From the NCBI GenBank assembly GCA_937887565.1, contig CALABS010000052.1, forward strand, positions 49,481 to 113,480: a stretch of 64,000 nt of DNA. The letters are read 5' to 3'. This DNA is from an uncultured Rhodospirillaceae bacterium. GTDB lineage: Bacteria; Pseudomonadota; Alphaproteobacteria; Rhodospirillales; Magnetospirillaceae. This document shows, one piece after another, positions 17,499 through 24,652 of the stretch (within the stretch, counting starts at the first letter, position 1; each line of letters begins with the position of its first letter). Below the pieces are notes generated by a model that did no database searches, was not told the origin of the DNA, and worked only from the letters and a program-made list of their open reading frames with translations. The translations under genes were made by a program, and so were the position numbers.

Positions 17499-17723
17499 AT
17501 GTTCACTCTTCGCCTCACCCGCATCGGCAATTCCGTCGGCTTCGTGCTCCCCAAGGAAGCCGCGGAGCGGCTGAACCTGGAGAAAGGGGACACCGTCTTC
17601 CTGGTGGAAGCCGAGGACGGATACCGGCTCACTCCTTATGACCCCGAGTTCGAGACCCAGATGGACGCGGCGCGCAAGATCATGAAGAAGCGCCGCGACG
17701 TACTGCACGCGCTCGCGAAATGA
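17499..17723 (+). CDS. AbrB/MazE-type antitoxin
   Basis: A 74-residue swapped-hairpin AbrB-fold DNA-binding antitoxin. Its hallmark is the strand pair LTRIGNSVGFVLPKEAAERL (residues 5-24), followed by LEKGDTVFLVEAEDGYRLT. The C-terminal half is helical and charged (QMDAARKIMKKRRDVLHALAK) and would be the toxin-neutralising tail. The ATG at 17499 has AAGGAG at ideal spacing; an upstream ATG at 17475 falls within the palindrome. It overlaps the Doc toxin gene by 4 bp (ATGA), the usual coupling for a toxin-antitoxin pair. Confidence 0.92.
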   Translation: MFTLRLTRIGNSVGFVLPKEAAERLNLEKGDTVFLVEAEDGYRLTPYDPEFETQMDAARKIMKKRRDVLHALAK

Positions 17724-18109
17724 GTGGCTGGGTCTGGCTCCGTCCCGACGTGGTGCGGGCGATCCACGACGCGCAGTTGGCGGAACATGGCGGAGGGGTG
17801 GGCCTCCGCGACTTGGGCCTTCTGGAATCCGCCCTGGCGCGGCCACGGAACTTGGCCGCATATGGAGATCCGGACGCGGCGGCGCTGGCCGCCTGCTATG
17901 CTTACGGCCTAGCCTCCAACCATCCCTTCGTGGATGGCAACAAGCGCACGGCGTATGTGGCGCTTGAGTTGTTCCTGGCTCTCAACGGGCACCAACTCAC
18001 GGCCGACGACGCCGATTGCGTTACGACCATGTTGGCGGTCGCCGCCGGAGAAATGGGCGAGGCGGGACTGACGGCATCGATCTCGTGCTGGGCACGGCGG
18101 GAAGAGTGA
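17720..18109 (+). CDS. Doc-family (Fic fold) toxin, death-on-curing
   Basis: A 129-residue Doc/Fic protein. The catalytic loop HPFVDGNKRTA (about 73-83) matches the Doc pattern HxFx(D/N)(A/G)NKR. Doc enzymes phosphorylate elongation factor Tu and halt translation; Fic relatives transfer AMP. Doc partners are usually Phd antitoxins; here the antitoxin is an AbrB/MazE type. The stop codon abuts the stop of the rhodanese gene on the other strand with no gap. The motif is intact, so the toxin should be active if expressed. Confidence 0.92.
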   Translation: MSGWVWLRPDVVRAIHDAQLAEHGGGVGLRDLGLLESALARPRNLAAYGDPDAAALAACYAYGLASNHPFVDGNKRTAYVALELFLALNGHQLTADDADCVTTMLAVAAGEMGEAGLTASISCWARREE

Positions 18110-18511
18110 TCACCGCTCCACCGGCCGCCCCTCGGCGATCCAGGCCTTGATGCCCTTCTCGACGTTGTAGATCCGGCGATAGCCGAGTTGGCGGGCCAGG
18201 GCCTGGGAGATGGTCCGGGTGCGGTTGCCGGTGCGGCAGATCAGCGCCACCTCGTCGTCGGGGCCGGCGACCTGGGCCAGGCGCTGGACGAAGTCGGGGG
18301 CCAGGCGGCCCTTGTCGTCGAAGGCCATGATGGTGTGCGAGCCGGCCAGCACCCCGGTCTGCTTCCATTCGGGCGGCGTGCGGATGTCCACCACCGGCAC
18401 GCCCTTGGCCATCAGCCCGGCCAGCGTCTCGTTGTCCACGTCGGCGACGTCCTGGGCCCAGGCCGGGGCGGCGGCGACCAGCGCCGCGACGGGAAGCAGG
18501 AAACGCATCAT
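18110..18511 (-). CDS. Periplasmic rhodanese-domain protein
   Basis: A 133-residue single-domain rhodanese with a Sec signal peptide (hydrophobic 3-17, likely cleavage after AWA/Q). The active loop ICRTGNRTRT places the sulfur-carrying cysteine at position 92 with the usual CxxGxR(S/T) layout. VVDIRTPPEW at 40-49 is the conserved rhodanese entry motif. It probably handles sulfane sulfur in the periplasm; the substrate is unknown. Its ATG overlaps the ftsY stop, so it is the last gene of the mtaB-ftsY transcript. Confidence 0.9.
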   Translation of the reverse strand: MMRFLLPVAALVAAAPAWAQDVADVDNETLAGLMAKGVPVVDIRTPPEWKQTGVLAGSHTIMAFDDKGRLAPDFVQRLAQVAGPDDEVALICRTGNRTRTISQALARQLGYRRIYNVEKGIKAWIAEGRPVER

Positions 18512-19632
18512 TCCATCCCCACCACGCCGCGGGCGAAATCCTCGGCCGAGAACGGGCGCAGGTCGTCGGCCTTCTCGCCGACGCCGATGGCGTGAACCGG
18601 CAGGTGGAACTTCTCGGCCAGGGCGACCACCACGCCGCCGCGCGCCGTGCCGTCCAGCTTGGTGACCACCAGGCCGGTGACCCCGACCATCTCCTGGAAG
18701 GCCTCGACCTGGGAGTGGGCGTTCTGGCCGACGGTGGCGTCGAGGACCAGCAACACGTCGTGGGGGGCGGTCTCGTCGATCTTCTTGATGACGCGGACCA
18801 CCTTGGCCAGTTCCTCCATCAGCCCGGTCTTGTTCTGCAGGCGGCCGGCGGTGTCGATGAACAGCACGTCGTCGCCGCGCGCCTGGGCCTCCTTCATGGC
18901 GTCGAACACCAGCCCGGCGGCGTCGGCGCCGGTGTCGCGGGCGATGACCGGGCAGCCGGTGCGCTCGCCCCACACCTTCAACTGCTCGACGGCGGCGGCG
19001 CGGAAGGTGTCGCCGGCGGCCAGCGACACCTTGCGGCCCTCGTCCTTGCAGCGCTTGGCCAGCTTGCCGATGGTCGTGGTCTTGCCCGAGCCGTTGACGC
19101 CCACCACCAGCACCACATGCGGACGCAGGTCGGGGTCCAGCTCCAGCGGGCGGGCCACCGGCTCCAGGATGTCGGCGATCTCCTCGGCCAGGGCGGACTT
19201 GATCTCGTCGGCGGTGACGTCCTGGCCGAACTTGGCCTTGGCCAGGCGCCGGGTGACGCGGGCGGCGGTGGCGACGCCCAGGTCGGCGGTGATCAGCAGG
19301 TCCTCCAGCTCCTCCAGCGCCTCGTCGTCCAGCTTGCGCTTGGTGAACAGGTCGGCGAGGCCCTGGGTCAGGCGCGACGACGACTTGGACAGGCCGGCCC
19401 GCATCCGGCCGAACCAGCCCGCCTTGGCGATCTCGGCGGTCTCGGCGACGGCGGCGTCGCGCTCGGCCACCATCTCGGCAAGATGGGAATCGTCGGTCTC
19501 GGGCTCCACCTCGGGTTCCGGCTCGGGCTCGGGTGCGTCCACGGGCGCGGGCTCCGCTTCGGGGGCCAGCTCCTGCTCCTCCACCGTCTCCTTGCCGCCC
19601 CACAGCCGGCCGAAAAAGCCCTTCTTGGTCAT
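18508..19632 (-). CDS. ftsY: FtsY, signal recognition particle receptor
   Basis: A 374-residue SRP GTPase that docks ribosome-SRP complexes at the inner membrane. It has an acidic A domain (about 15-75, many Glu/Pro), an N helical bundle, then the G domain with GVNGSGKTTT (P-loop), DTFRAAAVEQL, DTAGR and TKLDGTARGG. The start at 19632 has GGAG upstream and gives MTKKGFFGRLWGGKE, a typical membrane-targeting N-terminus. It overlaps mtaB by 4 bp upstream and the rhodanese gene by 4 bp downstream. Confidence 0.97.
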   Translation of the reverse strand: MTKKGFFGRLWGGKETVEEQELAPEAEPAPVDAPEPEPEPEVEPETDDSHLAEMVAERDAAVAETAEIAKAGWFGRMRAGLSKSSSRLTQGLADLFTKRKLDDEALEELEDLLITADLGVATAARVTRRLAKAKFGQDVTADEIKSALAEEIADILEPVARPLELDPDLRPHVVLVVGVNGSGKTTTIGKLAKRCKDEGRKVSLAAGDTFRAAAVEQLKVWGERTGCPVIARDTGADAAGLVFDAMKEAQARGDDVLFIDTAGRLQNKTGLMEELAKVVRVIKKIDETAPHDVLLVLDATVGQNAHSQVEAFQEMVGVTGLVVTKLDGTARGGVVVALAEKFHLPVHAIGVGEKADDLRPFSAEDFARGVVGME

Positions 19633-20864
19633 GCCGTCTCCGCCCTCAACGTCGTCCCATCGATGCCCGTCACCCGGGCGCGCACCACCCGGCCCTGCTC
19701 GCCGGCGACGCGGACGGGCAGATAATGCTCGCAAAATCCCTGGCCGTCCTGCTCGATCAGCACCGACACCTCGCGGCCCAGGCGGGTTCGGAGGAAGGCG
19801 GCCATGGCGGCCTCGCCCTTGGCGCGCAGCCGGGCGGCGCGGTCCTTGACCTCGGCGCCGGCCACCTTGGGCATGCGCGCCGCCGGGGTGCCGGGGCGAG
19901 CGCTGAACGGAAAGACGTGCAGATGGGTCAGCCCGGCCTCGTCCACCAGGTCCAGCGAGCGGCGGAACATGTCCTCGTCCTCGGTGGGGAAGCCGGCGAT
20001 GATGTCGGCCCCCAGCGCGATGTCGCCGCGCAACTCGCGCAGCCTCGCCGCCAGCGCCAGCACGTCGGCGCGTCCGTGGCGGCGCTTCATGCGCTTCAGG
20101 ACCATGTCGTCGCCGGCCTGGACCGACAGATGGAAATGCGGCATCAGCCGCTCCTCCTCGGCCACCGCGCGCAGCAGGTCGTCGTCCACCTCGACGGGGT
20201 CCAGCGACGACAGCCTGAGGCGCGGCAGCTCGGGCACGGCGGCCAGCAGGCGGCGAACCATCTGGCCGAAGGTGGGGGCGCCGGGCAGGTCGCCGCCATA
20301 GGCGGTGACGTCGACACCGGTCAGCACCACCTCGGCGAATCCCTGCGCCGCCAGGGCGCGCACCTGGTCGGTGATGCGGCCCATGGGGACGCTGCGGTTG
20401 GGGCCGCGCCCGAACGGGATGATGCAGAAGGTGCAGCGGTGGTCGCAGCCCTGCTGCACCTCGACGAAGGCCCGCGCCCGGCCCTCGAAGCCCGACACCA
20501 GATGCTCGGCGGTCTCGCGCACCTGCATGATGTCGGTGACGACGATGCGTTCTGCCGGCGGCTCGGCGAACACCGTCGGCGCCATCTTCTCGACATTGCC
20601 CAGCACCTGGTCGATCTCGGGCATGGCGGCGAACTTGGCCGGATCCACCTGCACCGCGCAGCCGGTGACCACGATGCGGGCGTCGGGGTTGTCGCGCCTG
20701 AGCTTGCGGATGGACTGGCGCGCCTGGCGCTCGGCCTCGGCGGTCACCGCGCAGGTGTTGACGATGATGGTCTCGACGCCCGACGCCGCCGCGTCGGCAT
20801 GCTCGCGCATCACCTCGGATTCGTAGGCGTTGAGGCGGCAGCCGAAGGTGATGACTCGTGTCAT
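19629..20864 (-). CDS. mtaB: MtaB, tRNA t6A37 methylthiotransferase
   Basis: A 411-residue radical-SAM methylthiotransferase that converts t6A to ms2t6A at position 37 of tRNAs. It has the N-terminal UPF0004 domain with its three cluster cysteines (FGCRLN, NTCAV, TGCAV), the radical-SAM triad CDHRCTFC and a C-terminal TRAM region. The HRCTFCIIPFGRGPNRSVP segment is typical of MtaB rather than MiaB. It is overlapped by ftsY and lies 100 bp after dapF; dapF-mtaB-ftsY is a common alphaproteobacterial order. Confidence 0.95.
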   Translation of the reverse strand: MTRVITFGCRLNAYESEVMREHADAAASGVETIIVNTCAVTAEAERQARQSIRKLRRDNPDARIVVTGCAVQVDPAKFAAMPEIDQVLGNVEKMAPTVFAEPPAERIVVTDIMQVRETAEHLVSGFEGRARAFVEVQQGCDHRCTFCIIPFGRGPNRSVPMGRITDQVRALAAQGFAEVVLTGVDVTAYGGDLPGAPTFGQMVRRLLAAVPELPRLRLSSLDPVEVDDDLLRAVAEEERLMPHFHLSVQAGDDMVLKRMKRRHGRADVLALAARLRELRGDIALGADIIAGFPTEDEDMFRRSLDLVDEAGLTHLHVFPFSARPGTPAARMPKVAGAEVKDRAARLRAKGEAAMAAFLRTRLGREVSVLIEQDGQGFCEHYLPVRVAGEQGRVVRARVTGIDGTTLRAETA

Positions 20865-20964
20865 CTGGCCCTCAGGCGCCGGGCGCCGCCTCCGGCGGCT
20901 TGGCTTGCGCTCGCACGGGCTCGCGGGGCCTCAACGGCCCAGTCCCTCGCTTCGCTCGCTCCAG

Positions 20965-21819
20965 TCATGGTGACAAACTCGGATCCAGCGTCCCGGTGAA
21001 CGCCAGCGATATCGGCCCGGTCATCAGCACGTGGTCGTCCTTCAGCCACTCGATGGACAGCGTGCCGCCGTCCAGCACCACCTCGGCCTTGCGCCCCGTG
21101 AGGCCTCGGCGGGCGGCGGCGACCAGGGTGGCGCAGGCGCCGGAACCGCAGGCGGCGGTGATGCCGGCGGAACGCTCCCACACCCGCATGCGGATGCGGC
21201 CGTCGCCCAGCACCTGGGCGACCTCGATATTGGCCCGCTCGGGGAACAGGGCGTGGTTCTCCAGCACCGGCCCCAGGGCGGCCAGGTCCACCGCCTCGGC
21301 GTCGTCGACGAAGAACACCGCGTGGGGGTTGCCCATGCTGACCCCCACCGGGTCCCGCAGCGCGCCGGCGCCGATGCCCATGTGCAGGGTGTCCACCGCC
21401 TCGGCCGCCGGCAGCTCGCGCCAGTCCAGCCGGGCCGGGCCCATGTCCACCGCCACCATCATCTCCCCGCGCGATTCGGCGTCCAGCAGGCCGGCGCGGG
21501 TCTCGATCACCACCTTGCCCCCATCCTCGCCTTTGTCGCCCTTCTCGCGCATCAGCAGCCAGGCGACGCAGCGGGTGGCGTTGCCGCAGGCGCCGGCCTC
21601 GGAGCCGTCGGGGTTGTAGATGCTCATCCAGGCGTCGGAGACGGCATTGCGGGCCGGCTCGACGACGATGACCTGGTCGCAGCCGACGCCGCGGCGGCGG
21701 TCGGCGATCACCCGGATGGCCTCGGGCGACAGGTCGAGCGGGCGCGGACGGGCGTCGAGGATGACGAAGTCGTTGCCAAGCCCGTGCATCTTGACGAAGG
21801 GGATGCCGACGGTGTTCAT
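20965..21819 (-). CDS. dapF: DapF, diaminopimelate epimerase
   Basis: A 284-residue enzyme that interconverts LL- and meso-diaminopimelate for lysine and peptidoglycan synthesis. Both catalytic cysteines are visible: C78 in EAGACGNATRC and C224 in ITAACGSGACATL. KMHGLGNDFVILD near the start and MGNPHAVFFVDD are further signatures. The ATG at 21819 gives the usual N-terminus. Length is normal. The 100 bp between its stop and mtaB holds only short GC palindromes. Confidence 0.96.
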   Translation of the reverse strand: MNTVGIPFVKMHGLGNDFVILDARPRPLDLSPEAIRVIADRRRGVGCDQVIVVEPARNAVSDAWMSIYNPDGSEAGACGNATRCVAWLLMREKGDKGEDGGKVVIETRAGLLDAESRGEMMVAVDMGPARLDWRELPAAEAVDTLHMGIGAGALRDPVGVSMGNPHAVFFVDDAEAVDLAALGPVLENHALFPERANIEVAQVLGDGRIRMRVWERSAGITAACGSGACATLVAAARRGLTGRKAEVVLDGGTLSIEWLKDDHVLMTGPISLAFTGTLDPSLSP

Positions 21820-21873
21820 GCCTGCGGTTATATGGGGGCCGAGGCGCCCGAGTCCAGCAAGGAGACGCCGCCG

Positions 21874-22119
21874 ATGGGAACGTGCAAGAGCTGCGGCGGA
21901 GCCGTCGCCGACCCCGCCGCCGAAACCTGCTCGCCCCGCTGCCGGGTCGAGCTGGACAAGCGGCGCATCGCCTGGGACCGCGACGCCCGCAATGTCGGCC
22001 GCAACGGCTATTACGACCGCCGCTACCAGGAACTGGTCCGCAAGCACGACAAGCACGGCGCCAAGGTCATCCTGGCCGAGTGGGAGGCGGCCAAGGAGCG
22101 GCTGGGCGACAGGCCGTAG
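21874..22119 (+). CDS. Small zinc-ribbon-like protein
   Basis: An 81-residue protein with cysteine pairs C4-x2-C7 and C19-x3-C23 near the N-terminus, a likely single zinc site, followed by a basic helical tail (ARNVGRNGYYDRRYQELVRK). AAGGAG at 21859 is 9 bp before the ATG. It is divergent from dapF with 54 bp between starts and converges on the diheme cytochrome gene. Function unknown; nucleic-acid or protein binding is a guess from the zinc site and basic tail. Confidence 0.78.
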   Translation: MGTCKSCGGAVADPAAETCSPRCRVELDKRRIAWDRDARNVGRNGYYDRRYQELVRKHDKHGAKVILAEWEAAKERLGDRP

Positions 22120-22145
22120 TCGGCGCAGGCTCCGCCTGTTTGGCC

Positions 22146-22574
22146 CTAATCCTCCTCGTACCAGCCGCGCTCGGCGTCGCGGTGGCAGGCCGGGCAGTTG
22201 GACGGCGTCGTCACCTTGGGGTCCGCCCACACCCGGTCGGGGAAACGATGCTCGTGCCGGAACCACCGCGTCTTGGTGATGGCGAGGGTGAACTCGCCCC
22301 GATCCCGCTTGCGCTCGCGCCCGGCCCCGGCCACCAGCACCCGGCGGATGGCCTCGACCGTGTCGGCGGGCAGCGAGGCGTCGTCGCCGAAATGGTCGGA
22401 CAAGCCATCCATGACGGCGTTCCACGACCGCGCCGGCAGGAAGGCGGGCTGGAAGGCCATGTGGCATTCGCCGCATTCCTTGAGCACCAGCGGGTCGGTG
22501 ACCGGCGGCACCCGGTCGTCGTCGGCCAGGGCGGGGGGGGCGGCCAACAGCAGCACCAGGACAAGACGTTTCAT
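22146..22574 (-). CDS. DHC, periplasmic diheme cytochrome c
   Basis: A 142-residue secreted cytochrome with a signal peptide (about residues 1-17) and two heme-attachment sites, CGECH (34-38) and CPACH (about 127-131). Size and site placement fit the DHC family found with sphaeroides heme protein (SHP). DHC is thought to pass electrons between a membrane cytochrome b and SHP. It is 1 bp after the stop of the cytochrome b561-SHP fusion, so the two are one operon. This is the last gene of the operon. Confidence 0.92.
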   Translation of the reverse strand: MKRLVLVLLLAAPPALADDDRVPPVTDPLVLKECGECHMAFQPAFLPARSWNAVMDGLSDHFGDDASLPADTVEAIRRVLVAGAGRERKRDRGEFTLAITKTRWFRHEHRFPDRVWADPKVTTPSNCPACHRDAERGWYEED

Positions 22575-22575
22575 C

Positions 22576-23442
22576 TCATTGCTCCGTCATGAAGGTGATG
22601 TAGTCGCCCTTCTCGCGGGCGGTGCAGGCGCGGCCCAGCACGCTCTTGCAGTCGCGGCCGAACTGCTTTTCGATCTCGCCCATGTCGGTGAACCGCCTGG
22701 GGTTGGCCGATACCGCCACCGGCTCGATGGGCCGCCCGGTCTTGGCGTTGCGGCCCCGCTGGCGCGGATCGTCGGTGTGGCAGGCGGTGCAGGACGGGGT
22801 GCGCTCGTCGCCGCCGGCCCACCGGGTGCGGAACAGCGCCTCGCCCCGCTCGGCAGAGAAGCCGGCGAAGGCGGGGTCGGCGGCGCGGGCCTGGGCGGCG
22901 AAGTGCTCAAGGACGGCGGCGCGGAAGTCCGCCGCCTGGGCCTGGCCGGCGGCCAGCACCAGCACCACCGCCGAGGCGGGCACCAGCCGGGCCAGCAGCC
23001 GCTTGCCGCCGTGCACGAACAGGATGAATCCCACATGGACGAAGACCGCCATCAACGAGGCCTCGGCCACCGCCTCGTGCGGGTCCTCCAGCCACAACAC
23101 CACGTCGGCGATGGCACCGGTGGCGGCGGCGAGGCCGACCGCGGCCAACACCGCCGCCCCCAGCCAGGCATGAAGCGGATTGCGGCCCCGGCGGCGGCCC
23201 AGCCATTCCAGGGTGGCGGCCAGCGAGGGCCGGGGCAGGCGCAGGGGCGAGCCGGAGGGGGCGGACAGCCCCAGGACGAGGCGGATCGCCACCGCCGCCA
23301 GCACCGCGTAGCCGGAGAAGACGTGCATGGCATAGGTGTCCTCGTCGCCGGTGAGCCAGGCGACCAAGAAGCCGCCGGCCATCGCCGCGTGCCACAGGCG
23401 CAGGATGGTGACGTCCAGCCGGGTGGGCTTGCGCGTGGTCAT
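22576..23442 (-). CDS. Cytochrome b561-SHP fusion protein
   Basis: A 288-residue fusion. Residues 1-150 form a four-helix b-type cytochrome (membrane segments about 13-31, 40-60, 92-118, 128-145) with histidines H18, H40, H91 and H136/H144 as candidate heme ligands. Residues 153-170 still look like a signal peptide ending AQA/ADF. Residues 171-288 are an SHP/DUF1924 cytochrome c with one CTACH site (218-222) and cysteines C265 and C273. SHP binds oxygen through a dissociable Asn (N88 in Rhodobacter sphaeroides, recalled); the matching residue here is D264. AAGGAG precedes the ATG at 23442. The two parts are commonly separate genes. Confidence 0.88.
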   Translation of the reverse strand: MTTRKPTRLDVTILRLWHAAMAGGFLVAWLTGDEDTYAMHVFSGYAVLAAVAIRLVLGLSAPSGSPLRLPRPSLAATLEWLGRRRGRNPLHAWLGAAVLAAVGLAAATGAIADVVLWLEDPHEAVAEASLMAVFVHVGFILFVHGGKRLLARLVPASAVVLVLAAGQAQAADFRAAVLEHFAAQARAADPAFAGFSAERGEALFRTRWAGGDERTPSCTACHTDDPRQRGRNAKTGRPIEPVAVSANPRRFTDMGEIEKQFGRDCKSVLGRACTAREKGDYITFMTEQ

Positions 23443-23452
23443 GAAACGCTCC

Positions 23453-23578
23453 TTAATCGTCGTCATGGTCGTGGGAGAGGCGGGGCAGGTCGCCGGTGGT
23501 CGCGGCGGCATAGGCGGCGGCGCCGGCGGCGATCAGCAGCGCGGCGGCCAGGCCTTGCAGGATCATCTTGCGCAGCAT
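23453..23578 (-). CDS. 41-residue membrane or secreted peptide
   Basis: A short open frame missed by ordinary length cut-offs. It begins at ATG 23578 with GAGGAG seven bases before it, encodes MLRKMILQGLAAALLIAAGA at the N-terminus (one hydrophobic helix or signal peptide), then a short linker and an acidic, His-containing tail (RLSHDHDDD). The TAA stop lies 10 bp before the start of the cytochrome fusion gene, so it is the first gene of that operon. It could be a small cytochrome subunit or a metal-binding peptide; both are guesses. Confidence 0.72.
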   Translation of the reverse strand: MLRKMILQGLAAALLIAAGAAAYAAATTGDLPRLSHDHDDD

Positions 23579-23624
23579 CGGGCTCTCCTCGGTTACGATG
23601 GGAGCCCACCTTAGCGGGGCATGC

Positions 23625-23663
23625 CTGAACCGGACCTGACCCCACGGTTCAGCCCCGGTTCAG
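23625..23663. promoter_or_regulatory. Repeated CGGTTCAG operator between divergent operons
   Basis: CGGTTCAG occurs at 23645-23652 and again at 23656-23663, an 11-bp period, and once inverted (CTGAACCG) at 23625-23632. Direct repeats one helical turn apart are the usual binding pattern of OmpR/PhoB-type regulators. The 109-bp gap separates the cytochrome operon from the PepSY-regulator-kinase operon, so the regulator encoded at 23984-24652 is the obvious candidate to bind here and control both. Confidence 0.6.
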
Positions 23664-23687
23664 GTTGGCGGTCATAGGTTTTCCGGC

Positions 23688-23987
23688 ATGAAACGCATCC
23701 TCGCCTTCCTTCTCTGCCTGGCCCTCGCCGCCCCCGCCCTGGCCGGCGAGCGTGAGCACGACCGCGTCCGCCGCGCGGTCGAGGCCGGCCAGGTGCTGCC
23801 GCTCAAGACCATCCTCGATCGCGCCGAGAAGGAGCAGCCCGGCCAGCTGCTGGAGGCCGAGCTGGAACACGAGCACGGCCGGCTGGTCTATGAACTGAAG
23901 CTGCTGACCCCGGAGGGCCGCGTGGTGGAACTGCTGTTCGACGCCGCCACCGGCGAGCCCCTGGCCGAGAAGGGACGCCGCCGATGA
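23688..23987 (+). CDS. Periplasmic PepSY-domain protein
   Basis: A 99-residue secreted protein: signal peptide about 1-19 (cleavage after ALA/G), then one PepSY domain with VLPLKTILDRAEKEQPGQLL and LFDAATGEPL at the end. PepSY proteins of this size commonly precede two-component genes and are thought to modulate the sensor from the periplasm. It overlaps the response regulator gene by 4 bp. Confidence 0.9.
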   Translation: MKRILAFLLCLALAAPALAGEREHDRVRRAVEAGQVLPLKTILDRAEKEQPGQLLEAELEHEHGRLVYELKLLTPEGRVVELLFDAATGEPLAEKGRRR

Positions 23988-24652
23988 GGGTGCTGGTGGT
24001 CGAGGACGAGCCGGCTCTCGCACTGCGGCTGCAAAGGGCGCTGGAGGGCGCCGGCTACGCGGTGGACGTCGCCTATGACGGCGAGGACGGCTGGCATCTG
24101 GGCGACACCGAGCCCTTCGACGCGGTGGTGCTCGACCTGGGCCTGCCCAAGCTGGATGGACTGTCGGTGCTGAGGCGCTGGCGCGAGGACGGCCGCGCCA
24201 TGCCGGTGCTGATCCTGACCGCGCGGTCGCGGTGGTCGGAGAAGATGGCCGGGTTCGATTCCGGGGGCGACGACTACGTCACCAAGCCTTTCGAGATGGA
24301 GGAGATCGTCTACCGCGTCCGCGCCCTGATCCGCCGCGCCGCCGGCCATGCCCAGCCCGAATTGGCCTGCGGGCCGCTCAGGGTCGACACCAACGGCGGC
24401 CGCGCCGCCGTCGACGGCATGCCGGTGGCGCTGACCGCCCAGGAATTCCGCATCCTGTCCTACCTCATCCATCATGTCGGCAAGGTGGTCAGCCGCACCG
24501 AACTGTCCGAGCACGTCTATGACCGCCACTTCGACGCCGATTCCAACGTGCTGGAGGTGCTGGTGGGGCGCATCCGCCGCAAGCTGCCGGCCGGCATGAT
24601 CCAGACGGTGCGCGGCCAGGGCTACCGCCTCGGCCCGCCGGAGCAGGCATGA
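23984..24652 (+). CDS. OmpR-family response regulator
   Basis: A 222-residue regulator. The receiver has phospho-acceptor D51 in VVLDLGLPKLDG and TKPFEMEE; the winged-helix domain has VALTAQEFRILSYL and TVRGQGYRL. It resembles the PhoP/FeuP branch. Overlaps of 4 bp with both PepSY and kinase genes show a single operon. The likely target site is the repeated CGGTTCAG block upstream. Confidence 0.94.
   Translation: MRVLVVEDEPALALRLQRALEGAGYAVDVAYDGEDGWHLGDTEPFDAVVLDLGLPKLDGLSVLRRWREDGRAMPVLILTARSRWSEKMAGFDSGGDDYVTKPFEMEEIVYRVRALIRRAAGHAQPELACGPLRVDTNGGRAAVDGMPVALTAQEFRILSYLIHHVGKVVSRTELSEHVYDRHFDADSNVLEVLVGRIRRKLPAGMIQTVRGQGYRLGPPEQA

Noticed and set aside
23463..23645. 60-codon minus-strand frame overlapping the 41-residue peptide gene
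   Set aside because: Arg/Pro-rich low-complexity translation without a ribosome site; the other frame has GAGGAG and a hydrophobic helix.
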